Origin: Sphingomonas sp. RIT328
GTDB lineage: Bacteria; Pseudomonadota; Alphaproteobacteria; Sphingomonadales; Sphingomonadaceae
Direction of reading: 5' to 3'
Assembly: GCF_000632225.1 (NCBI RefSeq)
Contig: NZ_JFYV01000004.1
Coordinates: 43,944-107,943, forward strand
Length of the DNA stretch: 64,000 nucleotides
A program made the translations under genes and the position numbers. Below, one piece after another: positions 37,216-45,709 of the stretch (within the stretch, counting starts at the first letter, position 1; each line of letters opens with the position of its first letter). The notes below the pieces were generated by a model, which was given only the letters and a program-made list of their open reading frames with translations, was not told the origin of the DNA and did no database searches.

Positions 37216-37350
37216 CCTCCCCGGTACGGGGAGGGGGACCGCGCCCGTCAGGGCGTGGTGGAGGGGGGCTTCCACAAGCGATACCGTTTGCGGAAGCCCC
37301 CCTCCACCACGCCGCTACGCGTCGCGGTCCCCCTCCCCTTTCAGGGGAGG
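37216..37350. repeat. 135-nt imperfect palindromic element
   Basis: Outer ends CCTCCCC (37216-37222) and GGGGAGG (37344-37350) enclose arms at 37228-37273 and 37292-37338. The arms are mutually complementary over about 46 nt, with mismatches only near the middle (GGGGAGGGGGACCGCG and GCGTGGTGGAGGGGGGCTTC match exactly). The loop is about 18 nt. The element fills the space between the molybdopterin subunit and xdhC genes. It would fold into a very stable hairpin in the transcript. Confidence 0.85.
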
Positions 37351-37352
37351 AA

Positions 37353-39539
37353 TTATACGTCAGGCAATCCTGCCAGCAATTTATCCAGCGTCACCGGAAA
37401 GTCGCGCACGCGTACGCCGCAGGCGTCGTGGATCGCATTCGCCACCGCCGCACCCGCGCCCGAGATGCCGAGCTCGCCCACTCCCTTGGCGCCGACCGGA
37501 TTGGCGCTGTCGTCGATCTCCTCGATGAAGCGGACGTCGATGCGCGGCACGTCGGCGTTCACGGCGACGTGATATTCGGCGAAGTCGGGATTGACGAAAT
37601 GGCCGTTGCGCACGTCGACCACCGCCGCCTCGCCGAGCGCATAGGACAGGCCCCAGACCATGCCGCCGATCAGCTGGTTCGCCGCAGTCTTGGCGTTGAG
37701 CACGCGTCCGACGTCGAACACGCCGAGCATCCGCCGCACCCGCACCTCGCCGGTGACGGCATGGACCGCGACCTCGACGAAATGCGCGCCGTGGCTCGCC
37801 TGGCTGGTGGCCTGCGTCTCGGCGCCGGGGCCGGTCTTGCCGGTGGCGACGATGGCGGCGCCGTCGAGCAGGTCGACGAGCGCGACGCTGCGCCCGCCCG
37901 CCGTGACGACCCCGTCGTGCAGCAGCAGATCCTCGGGCGCGGCGTTCATCCGCAGCGCGAGCGTGGCGAGGATGTCCTCGCAGGCGAGCACCGCCGCCGA
38001 ACAGGCGCTGCCCGCGCCGAACGATCCGCCGGAGCCGGCGCTGGCGGGCAGGTCGCTGTCGCCGATCTGCACCTCGACCGCGGCGATCGGCAGGCCGAGC
38101 ATCTCGGCGACGGTCTGCGCGAGGATCGTATAGGTGCCGGTGCCGATGTCGGTCATGTCGCAGGCGACGATCGCGCGCCCGTCGCCGCCGAGCGTCACCC
38201 GCGCCTCCGCCTTGACGGTGAAATTGCCGCGCAGCGCCGCCGCCATGCCGTGGCCGATCAGCCAGTCGCCCTCGCGCCGCTTGCGCCGCTCCGCCCAGCC
38301 GAAGGCGCGTGCGCCCTCGTCGTAGCAATCGAGCATCCGCCGCGTCGAGAAGCGCTTGCCGCTGACCGGATCGACCTCCGGCTCGTTGCGGCGGCGCAGC
38401 TCGACCGGGTCGAGGCCGAGCGTCTCGGCCAGCTCGTCCATCGCGCATTCGACCGCGAAGGTGCCGATCGCCTCGCCCGGTGCGCGCACCGCGCCGGTGG
38501 CGGGCAGGTCGACGCGGACGAGATCGGTGCGGAAGCGCCGGGCCTCGCCGGCGTAGAGCGGCAGCGAGCCGAACGGGATCGGTTCGAGGAAACTGGCATC
38601 GTCGTTCTGCGCGGCGACGCCCTCATGCGCAAAGGCGGTGATCCGGCCGTCGGCGGTGGCACCGATCCGCACCCGCTGCGTCGTCGCCGAGCGATGGTGG
38701 ACGAGATAGGCGGTCTGCGCGCGCGGCAGGGCGATCTTGACCGGCCGGCCAACCCGCTCGGCGGCGATCGCGGCGAGGATCACCTCGGGGCCGACGCCGG
38801 TCTTGCCGCCGAAGCCGCCGCCGACGAAGGGAGCGAGCACGCGAACGTCCTCGGCGGCGAGGCCAAGGGCCTTGGCGATCGTCCGCCGCGCGCCGCCGAT
38901 CACCTGATTGCTGGTGCGCACCAGCAGCTTGCCGTCCGCCCAGGCGACCGTGCTGGCATGCGGTTCGAGCGCGGCGGGGAAATGGACCGGCGTCGTATAG
39001 CTGCGGTCGAGCACCACCGGTGCCGCCGCCAGCGCCGCATCGACATCGCCGATCTCGACCGGCTTGAGGAAGCCGATGTCGGGATCGCGCTGCACCGGCT
39101 GCGCCGTGGGATCGAACCGGCCGTCGCCGGTCTCGGTCGAGACGACGACCAGCGTCGCGGCCTCGCGGGCGACCGCCTGATCCACGGCGACGACGATCGC
39201 GACCGGCTGGCCGTAGTGGAAGATGCGGTCGGTGTCGCTGTGTGCCTGCGCTTGCGAGTTGCTTCCGCCGGTCACCATCCGCGGATCGCCATGGATCACC
39301 GCGAGGACGCCGGGCAGGGCCTCCGCCGCCGCGGCGTCGATCGCGGTGACGCGGCCGCTGCCGACCGGCGCGCCGACGATCGCGGCATAAGCGATGCCGG
39401 GCTCGGCGCCTTCATAGGCATAGGTCGCGGTGCCGCTCACCTTCGCGGGTCCGTCGATCCGCGGCACCGGCGCGCCGAGCACCTCGCCACGCGCCAGCCC
39501 TGCCGGCCGGTAGGCACGGTCCATCGTCATATCGTTCAT
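37353..39539 (-). CDS. molybdopterin-binding catalytic subunit of xanthine dehydrogenase family (paralogue 2)
   Basis: Molybdenum hydroxylase large subunit of 728 aa. The N-terminal aldehyde oxidase/xanthine dehydrogenase hammerhead domain (PRIDGPAKVSGTATYAYE) is followed by cofactor-binding segments VGGGFGGKTGVGPE, GAVRAPGEAIG and GSGGSFGAGS. The catalytic base is Glu689 in AKGVGELGISGAG. No Tat signal is present, so it is probably cytoplasmic. It is homologous along its whole length to the 39925-42165 product but has no Fe-S or FAD subunit gene of its own; it presumably shares them. The substrate is unknown: an aldehyde, purine or N-heterocycle. Confidence 0.9.
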   Translation of the reverse strand: MNDMTMDRAYRPAGLARGEVLGAPVPRIDGPAKVSGTATYAYEGAEPGIAYAAIVGAPVGSGRVTAIDAAAAEALPGVLAVIHGDPRMVTGGSNSQAQAHSDTDRIFHYGQPVAIVVAVDQAVAREAATLVVVSTETGDGRFDPTAQPVQRDPDIGFLKPVEIGDVDAALAAAPVVLDRSYTTPVHFPAALEPHASTVAWADGKLLVRTSNQVIGGARRTIAKALGLAAEDVRVLAPFVGGGFGGKTGVGPEVILAAIAAERVGRPVKIALPRAQTAYLVHHRSATTQRVRIGATADGRITAFAHEGVAAQNDDASFLEPIPFGSLPLYAGEARRFRTDLVRVDLPATGAVRAPGEAIGTFAVECAMDELAETLGLDPVELRRRNEPEVDPVSGKRFSTRRMLDCYDEGARAFGWAERRKRREGDWLIGHGMAAALRGNFTVKAEARVTLGGDGRAIVACDMTDIGTGTYTILAQTVAEMLGLPIAAVEVQIGDSDLPASAGSGGSFGAGSACSAAVLACEDILATLALRMNAAPEDLLLHDGVVTAGGRSVALVDLLDGAAIVATGKTGPGAETQATSQASHGAHFVEVAVHAVTGEVRVRRMLGVFDVGRVLNAKTAANQLIGGMVWGLSYALGEAAVVDVRNGHFVNPDFAEYHVAVNADVPRIDVRFIEEIDDSANPVGAKGVGELGISGAGAAVANAIHDACGVRVRDFPVTLDKLLAGLPDV

Positions 39540-39725
39540 CGGCTTATCCTCGCCCCCGGGCGCAGGCTATGTAGGACGGGCAGGCGGCGAGGAACAGGGG
39601 AGGGGGCTGATGATCCTCGCCCGCGGTGCGCGTAACGCCTGCCGAGAGGGCTCCCGGTGATAGCGGCACCACGGATCGTCGCGAACACGAGACCTTTGCG
39701 ATGTCTCGGCCTGGCCCGAAACGCA

Positions 39726-39823
39726 CCGTCACCCCGGACGTGTTCGGGGGTCCACCGTGCCGCGGAGGCAATGGCTGAGGCTCCTGCGGGGCCGTGGATG
39801 CCGGAACGAGTCCGGCATGACGG
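39726..39823. repeat. 98-nt interspersed element, copy 1
   Basis: The element is bounded by a 6-bp terminal inverted repeat CCGTCA...TGACGG. A second copy of identical length is at 45230-45327, with about 16 mismatches by hand alignment. Internal GGAC/GTCC and CCGG pairs suggest a folded core. It lies in the 385-nt gap (39540-39924) between the two molybdopterin subunit genes, where I see no gene. Confidence 0.8.
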
Positions 39824-39924
39824 AGGGGGGAACCCAGTGGCCGAGCAGAGCAGCTACCTCGCGCTCCGGAACACCGGGCTCCCACCCGCGCGGGGGCAGG
39901 GCCGCAAGCACCCCCCGCACCGCC

Positions 39925-42165
39925 TCACACCACCGGAAGTCCGTCGAGCAGCTTGTCCAGCGTCAGCGGATAGTCGCGCACGCGCACGCCGGTGGCGTTG
40001 TAGATCGCATTGCCGACCGCCGCCGCCGCGCCGCAGATGCCGACCTCACCCAGCCCCTTGGCGTGGAGCGGATTGGCCTGGATGTCGCGCTCGTGCAGGA
40101 ACTCGACCTCCAGCTGCGGCACGTCGGCGTTGACCGGCACGTGATACTCGCCGAGGTCGCGGTTGACGACCTTGCCGTTGCGGGGATCGTGGACCAGTTC
40201 CTCGGTCAGTGCGCTGCCGATGCCGAAGGTCATGCCGCCGAGGCATTGCGAGCGCGCCGTCTTCTCGTTGAGGATGCGCCCCGCGGTGAACACGCCGAGC
40301 ATCCGCTTGACCCGCACCTCGCCGGTGACGACGTTGACCGCGACCTCGGCGAAATGCGCGCCGTAGCTCGCCTGGTTGAACGTCTTTTCCTGTCGGCCGG
40401 GGGCGATCTCGCCAGTCGCTTCCATGCCGTCGCCGACCAGCTCCGCGAGCGGCACGCTGCGGTTGTCGGCGATGACGCGCCCGTCCTTGAGCGTCATCGA
40501 TGGCTCGTCGACGCCCATCGCCTTGGCGATCTGTCCGCGCAGCGCCTCGCAGGCGAGATAGACCGACGACCCCGACGATCCGGCGCCCCACGATCCGCCC
40601 GATCCCGCACCCGGAGGCGCATCGGTGTCGCCGAGGTGGACGATGACGTCCTCGATCGGCAGGCCGAGGATCTCGGCGGTGATCTGGCCGAGGATCGTGT
40701 AGGTGCCGGTGCCGATATCGGTCATGTCGGTTTCGACATGCGCCTTGCCCTGACCGTCGATCGACACCTTGGCGGCGGACTTCTGCAACTGGTTGGAGCG
40801 TGCCGCCGAGGCGACGCCGATTCCGTACAGCCAGTCGCCGCGGCGATCGGTGCCCGCCGGCTTGCGCTTGGCCCAGCCGAACCGCTCCGCGCCGCGTTCG
40901 AGACACGGGATCAGCATCCGCGACGAATAGGGGACCTTCTTCTCGGGATCCTGTTCCGGCTCGTTGCGGCGGCGCAGCTCGATCGGATCGATGCCGATCT
41001 CCTCGGCCAGTTCGTCGATCGCGCCTTCCAGCGCGATCAGCCCGACCGCCTCGCCGGGCGCGCGCATCGATCCGGACAGCGTCCAGTCGAGCCGGACGAT
41101 ATCGTGCGTGATCAGCCGATTCTCGCCGTCGTACAGGAAGTGCGTCGCCATGCCGGCGGGCTCGAAATAATCCTCGCCGGGCAGGTTGGAGGTGATCGTC
41201 TCATGGCCGATCGCGATCAGCTTGCCGTCGGCATCCGCGCCGAGCCGCATCCGCTGTTCGGTGTTTGAGCGACGGACGGTGGCGTCGAACACCTGCTGGC
41301 GGGCCATCACCGCCTTGACCGGGCGGCCGAGCCGCTTGGCGGCGATCGCCGCGGCGACGCTCTCCGGCGCGATGCCGAGCTTCGAGCCGAAGCCGCCGCC
41401 GACATAGGCCGCGACGATCCGCACCTTGTCCGCCGAGACGCCGAGCGACTTGGCGAGCTGCTGCTTGTCCGATGCCGGCATCTGGTAAGCGCCGTACAGC
41501 GTCAGCGCGCCGTCTTCCCATACCGCGAGGCTGGCATGGGGCTCCATCGCCGCCGAATTCTGGCTCGGCGTGGTGTAGGTGACGTCGATCCGGTGCTGCG
41601 CCTGCTTCATGCCTTCTTCGATATCGCCCTGCTCGTGATAGGGCGGGATCTGCTGCGGCGACGGCTTCTCCGCCTCGTTGCGATGCGTCTGGAAATCGTA
41701 GCGGCCTTCGCTCGGCGCATAGTCGACATGGAGGCGCAGCGCCGCGTCGCGCGCCGCCTCATAGCTTTCGGCGACGACGATCGCGATGATCTCGCCATAA
41801 TAAGCGACCTGTTCGACGCCCTGCGTCGGTGCCTCGGTCTCGCCGCCCTGCTGCGGGTTGCGCAGGAAGGTGGCGTAATCGGTGATGACGTCGATCACCC
41901 CCGGCATCGCCTTGGCGGTCTCGGCGTCGAGCTTGGTGATCTTGCCCGCGCCGACCGTGGCGCGGACGAGATAGCCGTAGGCGACGTTGTCGAGCGCATA
42001 TTCCGCGGCATAGGTGGCCTTGCCGGAGACCTTCTTCGGTCCGTCGATCCGGTCGATCGGCTTGCCGATCACATCCTGCGCCGAACTGTCGAGCAGCGAC
42101 TCCGGATGCGCCTTGTTCATCGTCAGCGAGTTGGTGTCGCCCTTGCCGAAACCGAACATGCTCAT
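39925..42165 (-). CDS. molybdopterin-binding catalytic subunit of xanthine dehydrogenase family (paralogue 1)
   Basis: Large subunit of 746 aa of a PaoC/YagR-like aldehyde oxidoreductase. After a short polar leader, the hammerhead domain is DRIDGPKKVSGKATYAAEYA. Cofactor-binding segments are VGGGFGSKLG, GSMRAPGEAVG and GSGGSWGAGSSG, and the catalytic base is Glu707 in AKGLGEVGICGAA. The ATG at 42165 overlaps the FAD-subunit stop by 4 nt, so the start is firm; the much longer open frame upstream is the FAD gene in another frame. It is co-transcribed with the FAD and Fe-S genes. Periplasmic PaoC relatives have partners with Tat signals; none is seen here. Confidence 0.92.
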   Translation of the reverse strand: MSMFGFGKGDTNSLTMNKAHPESLLDSSAQDVIGKPIDRIDGPKKVSGKATYAAEYALDNVAYGYLVRATVGAGKITKLDAETAKAMPGVIDVITDYATFLRNPQQGGETEAPTQGVEQVAYYGEIIAIVVAESYEAARDAALRLHVDYAPSEGRYDFQTHRNEAEKPSPQQIPPYHEQGDIEEGMKQAQHRIDVTYTTPSQNSAAMEPHASLAVWEDGALTLYGAYQMPASDKQQLAKSLGVSADKVRIVAAYVGGGFGSKLGIAPESVAAAIAAKRLGRPVKAVMARQQVFDATVRRSNTEQRMRLGADADGKLIAIGHETITSNLPGEDYFEPAGMATHFLYDGENRLITHDIVRLDWTLSGSMRAPGEAVGLIALEGAIDELAEEIGIDPIELRRRNEPEQDPEKKVPYSSRMLIPCLERGAERFGWAKRKPAGTDRRGDWLYGIGVASAARSNQLQKSAAKVSIDGQGKAHVETDMTDIGTGTYTILGQITAEILGLPIEDVIVHLGDTDAPPGAGSGGSWGAGSSGSSVYLACEALRGQIAKAMGVDEPSMTLKDGRVIADNRSVPLAELVGDGMEATGEIAPGRQEKTFNQASYGAHFAEVAVNVVTGEVRVKRMLGVFTAGRILNEKTARSQCLGGMTFGIGSALTEELVHDPRNGKVVNRDLGEYHVPVNADVPQLEVEFLHERDIQANPLHAKGLGEVGICGAAAAVGNAIYNATGVRVRDYPLTLDKLLDGLPVV

Positions 42166-43142
42166 TCTCCCGTCAGGTCGCGCAGCGTCGCGATCAGGAC
42201 CCGCCGCGCCAGCGGGATCTTGAAGTCGTTCGAACCATAGCCCTTGGCATCGGCGAGCAGCGCATCCGCCGCCGCGGCGAACACCGCGTCCGACGGCGCC
42301 TGGCCGACCAGCGCCGCCTCCACCGCCGGATTGCGCCACGGCATAGGACCGAGTCCGCCGAAGGCGAGCGCGGCAGAGGCGATCTTGCCGTCCGCCACCT
42401 CGACCACCCCTGCGATCGAGACGAGCGCGAAGGCGTAGGACGCGCGGTCGCGGACCTTGACGTAGACCTGCTTGCCCTTGGGCGGTGCGGGCAGTTCGAC
42501 ATGGGTGATCAGCTCGCCGGCTTCGAGCACCGTCTCGATCTGCGGCGTATCGCCGGGCAGGCGATAGAAATCGCCGATCGGGATGCGGCGCTTGTCGCCG
42601 TCGGCCTTGAGCGTGATGATCGTCGCATCGAGCGCACGCATCGCCACCGGCATGTCGCCGGGGTGGGTGGCGATGCAATGCTCCGACGTGCCGAGCACCG
42701 CGAGCACGCGGTTGAAGCCGCCGATCGCCGAACAGCCGCTGCCGGGCTCGCGCTTGTTGCACGCCGTCGACGTGTCGTAGAAATAGTAGCAGCGCGTCCG
42801 CTGGAGCAGATTGCCGCCGGTCGTCGCCTTGTTGCGCAGCTGACCGCTCGCACCGGCGAGCAGGGCGCGGCTCAACACCTCATATTTGGCGATGACGCGC
42901 GGATCGGCGGCGAGGTCGGAATTGGGCACCAGCGCGCCGATCGTCAGCCCGCCATCCTCGCGCTCCTCGATCTCGCCGAGCGGCAGGCGGCTGATGTCGA
43001 CCAGTTTCTCGGGCGTCTCGACCTGCAGCTTCATCAGGTCGAGCAGATTGGTGCCGCCCGCGATATATTTGGCGCCGGAGACGTGCGCATCGCGCACCGC
43101 GGTCTCGGCGTCGTCCGCCTTGGCGTAGCTGAAGGTCTTCAT
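42162..43142 (-). CDS. FAD-binding subunit of xanthine dehydrogenase family (PaoB/YagS-like)
   Basis: FAD subunit of 326 aa. The FAD-binding motifs are KYIAGGTNLLDLMK near the N-terminus and KATTGGNLLQRTRC near residue 110. An insertion with Cys residues (TRCYYFYDTSTACNKREPGSGC) matches the 4Fe-4S-binding loop described for E. coli PaoB, which ordinary xanthine dehydrogenase FAD subunits lack. It carries electrons from the 2Fe-2S subunit towards the final acceptor. Both ends overlap neighbours by 4 nt (ATGA), showing a tightly coupled operon. Confidence 0.93.
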   Translation of the reverse strand: MKTFSYAKADDAETAVRDAHVSGAKYIAGGTNLLDLMKLQVETPEKLVDISRLPLGEIEEREDGGLTIGALVPNSDLAADPRVIAKYEVLSRALLAGASGQLRNKATTGGNLLQRTRCYYFYDTSTACNKREPGSGCSAIGGFNRVLAVLGTSEHCIATHPGDMPVAMRALDATIITLKADGDKRRIPIGDFYRLPGDTPQIETVLEAGELITHVELPAPPKGKQVYVKVRDRASYAFALVSIAGVVEVADGKIASAALAFGGLGPMPWRNPAVEAALVGQAPSDAVFAAAADALLADAKGYGSNDFKIPLARRVLIATLRDLTGE

Positions 43143-43678
43143 GCGCCTGCCTCCACCGGCTGACGGGGGGCGATCTTGGTGTCGCCGTTGCTCTCGGCGA
43201 CCTCGCGGATCGCGTCGACGATATTGGGGTAGGCGGCGCAGCGGCAGATGTTGCCGCTCATCCGCTCGGCGATCTCGCCGTCGTCGAAGGTCGGCGCATC
43301 GAGATCGCCGGTGACGTGGCTCGGCCAGCCCTTCTTGACCTCGTCGAGCATGCCGACCGCCGAGCAGATCTGCCCCGGCGTGCAATAGCCGCACTGATAG
43401 CCGTCATGACGGACGAAGGCCGCCTGCAACGGGTGCAGATCCTCGGGTGTGCCGAGCCCTTCGATCGTGGTGATCTCGTCGTCCTGGTGCATCACCGCGA
43501 GGCTGAGGCAGGAATTGATGCGGCGCCCGTTGACCAGCATCGTGCACGCGCCGCACTGGCCGTGGTCGCAGCCCTTCTTGCTGCCGGTCAGCCCCAGATG
43601 TTCGCGGCACAGATCGAGCAGCGAGGTGCGGATATCGGGTTCGGCCTCGAACGATTGGCCGTTGATCGTGAAATGCAT
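43139..43678 (-). CDS. 2Fe-2S subunit of xanthine dehydrogenase family
   Basis: Iron-sulfur subunit of 179 aa with two 2Fe-2S clusters. The N-terminal plant-ferredoxin-like domain has CDHGQCGACTMLVNGRRINSC, reduced here to its key cysteines: C-x4-C-x2-C-x11-C. The C-terminal helical domain has CGYCTPGQICS and NICRCAAYPNI. There is no N-terminal Tat signal, unlike E. coli PaoA, so the complex is probably cytoplasmic. It is the first gene of the operon, divergent from glpQ with 63 nt between starts, where the promoter must lie. Confidence 0.94.
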   Translation of the reverse strand: MHFTINGQSFEAEPDIRTSLLDLCREHLGLTGSKKGCDHGQCGACTMLVNGRRINSCLSLAVMHQDDEITTIEGLGTPEDLHPLQAAFVRHDGYQCGYCTPGQICSAVGMLDEVKKGWPSHVTGDLDAPTFDDGEIAERMSGNICRCAAYPNIVDAIREVAESNGDTKIAPRQPVEAGA

Positions 43679-43741
43679 GCGCTGCCTCGCGAGGATCGGG
43701 AGTCACACCCGTGAAGGAATGTACGTGTAACGCGCGCAATC

Positions 43742-44815
43742 ATGATGGTTTCCGATTTGCGAATCGCTCTCACCGCCACGCTGCTGCTGGCATCTGCGAT
43801 GGTCTGCGCGCAGGATCGCGCGATGCCCAGACCCGTCACCGAACCGATCGTCATCGCGCACCGCGGCGCCAGCGGATCGCGCCCCGAACATACGCTCGCG
43901 GCCTATGATCTCGCGATCGATCAGGGCGCCGATTTCATCGAGCCCGATCTCGTGCCGACCAAGGACGGCGTGCTGGTCGCGCGGCACGAAAATGCGATCG
44001 GCGGCACCACCGACGTCGCCGCTCATCCCGAATTCGCCGACCGCCGCACCACCAAGACGATCGATGGCGCGACACTGACCGACTGGTTCGTCGAGGATTT
44101 CACGCTCGCCGAGCTGAAGACGCTGCGCGCCCGCGAACGGCTGCCGCAACTGCGCCCCGGCAATGCCGCCTATGACGGCCGGTTCGAGATTCCGACGCTC
44201 GCCGAGATCATCGCCCTCGCCAAGCGCCGCACCGCCGAGACCGGGCGGACGATCGGCATCTATCCCGAGACCAAGCATCCGACCTATTTCGCGAGCATCG
44301 GCCTCGGCACCGACCTGCCGCTCGTCGCGGCGCTGCGGCAGGCGGGATGGGACAGGGCCGACGCGCCGGTGTTCATCCAGTCGTTCGAGGTCGCCAACCT
44401 CCGGCATATCCACCGCCTCACCAAGGTGCGGCTGATCCAGCTGATGGCGGGGGAGGGCGGCCCGGCCGATCATGCGGTGCCGAGCTATGCGGCGATGCTC
44501 ACCCCCGCCGGCCTGCGCGCGGTGGCGGGCTATGCCTATGGCATCGGCCCCGACAAGGCGCAGCTGTGGCAGGGCGATACGCCGACGACCCTGGTCGCCG
44601 ACGCGCATGCCGCCGGGATCAAGGTGCATCCCTGGACCTATCGTGCCGAAAACACCTTCCTGCCGCCGCGTTTCCGCCGCGGCGACGATCCGGCCGCGCA
44701 CGGCGATATCGCCGGCGAGATCCGCCGCGCGCTCCGCCTTGGTATCGACGGATTCTTCACCGATTACCCGCTAATCGGCGTCGAGACCCGCCGTGCGGCC
44801 AAGGATCATCCGTAA
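43742..44815 (+). CDS. glpQ: periplasmic glycerophosphodiester phosphodiesterase
   Basis: GlpQ-type enzyme of 357 aa that hydrolyses glycerophosphodiesters to glycerol-3-phosphate and an alcohol. The signal peptide is MMVSDLRIALTATLLLASAMVCAQ. The active-site segment IAHRGASGSRPEHTL holds His40, Arg41 and the metal/catalytic site; Glu67 and Asp69 (FIEPDLV) bind the metal and His82 lies in ARHENAIGG. PETKHPTYF and the C-terminal TDYP are also typical. The small lipoprotein gene begins immediately after the stop (TAAATG), so the two are coupled. Confidence 0.94.
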   Translation: MMVSDLRIALTATLLLASAMVCAQDRAMPRPVTEPIVIAHRGASGSRPEHTLAAYDLAIDQGADFIEPDLVPTKDGVLVARHENAIGGTTDVAAHPEFADRRTTKTIDGATLTDWFVEDFTLAELKTLRARERLPQLRPGNAAYDGRFEIPTLAEIIALAKRRTAETGRTIGIYPETKHPTYFASIGLGTDLPLVAALRQAGWDRADAPVFIQSFEVANLRHIHRLTKVRLIQLMAGEGGPADHAVPSYAAMLTPAGLRAVAGYAYGIGPDKAQLWQGDTPTTLVADAHAAGIKVHPWTYRAENTFLPPRFRRGDDPAAHGDIAGEIRRALRLGIDGFFTDYPLIGVETRRAAKDHP

Positions 44816-45091
44816 ATGCGTAGCCTGTTTCTGCTTCTCCCCGTCACGCTCGCCACCGCGGGCTGCGTCAGCACCGCCACCTCGATCGTCAAGGCGCCGT
44901 TCCAGGTCGCCGGCAAGGCGGTCGACTGGACGACGACGAGCCAGTCCGAGGCCGACCGCAACTACGGCCGCAAGATGCGCAAGCAGGAGGCGAAGGAAGG
45001 CCGCGAACGCAAGAAGGCCGCCGCCCGCTGCCGCTCGCACCCGGACGATCAGGACGCCTGCCACTATGCGGGTTATCGCGCCGGCTATTGA
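44816..45091 (+). CDS. small lipoprotein of unknown function
   Basis: A 91-aa protein with a lipoprotein signal (MRSLFLLLPVTLATAGC; lipid Cys at residue 17). A short hydrophobic/basic middle follows (SIVKAPFQVAGKAVDWTT), then a strongly charged Lys/Arg/Glu region (RKMRKQEAKEGRERKK). Two more Cys lie near the C-terminus. It starts at the base after the glpQ stop. I do not recognise the family; an envelope role is inferred from the lipobox only. Confidence 0.75.
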   Translation: MRSLFLLLPVTLATAGCVSTATSIVKAPFQVAGKAVDWTTTSQSEADRNYGRKMRKQEAKEGRERKKAAARCRSHPDDQDACHYAGYRAGY

Positions 45092-45229
45092 GGGGCATCG
45101 GTTGGGGTGATCGGGCCGCGAGCCGGTCGATCGCCTCGGGTATCCGCCGCCTCCGTCGGATTCACCGTCGCTGAGGCTTAAGTGGTTCAGCGCCTCGGAA
45201 ATCCCAGTCTTGCCGCCGCCCCAAATGCG

Positions 45230-45327
45230 CCGTCACCCTGGACGTGTTTCGGCGTCCACCGTGCCGCCAGCGCGAGGGCTTATGCTCCTGCGGAACCGTG
45301 GTTGCCGGGACGAGTCCGGCATGACGG
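45230..45327. repeat. 98-nt interspersed element, copy 2
   Basis: Same length, ends (CCGTCA...TGACGG) and orientation as 39726-39823. It lies in a 618-nt gene-free stretch (45092-45709) that also contains the tandem 8-bp repeat and several copies of the GGTTCACGCGGAGGCGCGGAG family. Confidence 0.8.
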
Positions 45328-45426
45328 AAAGAGGTCTGCACGAGTCCCAAGGCTTGCGCTGTCGTCTCGCGGATGTGGGGCTCCCTCATCGCGATCGTGG
45401 CCACGCCATGCCCCCGAGCGGGACTC

Positions 45427-45673
45427 CTCCGCGCCTCCGCGCCTCCGCGTGAATCAACGCCGTTCGCCACGGTCGCCTGTCGACGATGGATCACGCTAAG
45501 ACGCTAAGACGCTAAGACGCTAAGACGCTAAGACGCGAAGAGAAGAAGGGGTTCACGCGGAGGCGCGGAGAGAAGGTGAACGGAATACGCAGTTCCTGTT
45601 TAATCGTCGTCTGAAGGGAGACGGGCCGCGCTCATGCGCACCCTCTTCGCGGCTTCGCGTCCTCGCGTGAATC
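45427..45673. repeat. cluster of GGTTCACGCGGAGGCGCGGAG-family repeats
   Basis: A reverse-type copy is at 45427-45453 (CTCCGCGCCTCCGCGTGAAT core). A forward copy is at 45550-45570, identical to those at 13208 and 56661. A reverse-type, diverged copy is at about 45640-45673 (CGCGTCCTCGCGTGAAT core). The last two face each other across about 100 nt, like the other units. No gene is supported here. Confidence 0.7.
45493..45540. repeat. tandem repeat of the octamer ACGCTAAG
   Basis: Five perfect ACGCTAAG units are followed by one variant ACGCGAAG, head to tail without spacers. The variant unit joined to the last perfect one is also seen, inverted, inside the repeat element near 56828-56843 (CGTCTTAGCGTCTTCGCG). 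This suggests local expansion of a segment of that element. An 8-bp unit changes frame and cannot encode a simple peptide repeat. Confidence 0.95.
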
Positions 45674-45709
45674 CTCATACGGCCTCGAAACCCAAACCGC
45701 CCGCACCCG

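Noticed and set aside
37074..39635. 853-codon open frame antisense to the second molybdopterin subunit
   Set aside because: Shadow frame; the minus strand encodes an intact molybdenum hydroxylase with catalytic Glu and all cofactor motifs.
45493..45540. Tandem octamers as a CRISPR array
   Set aside because: The units are 8 bp and contiguous with no spacers, and no cas gene is present.
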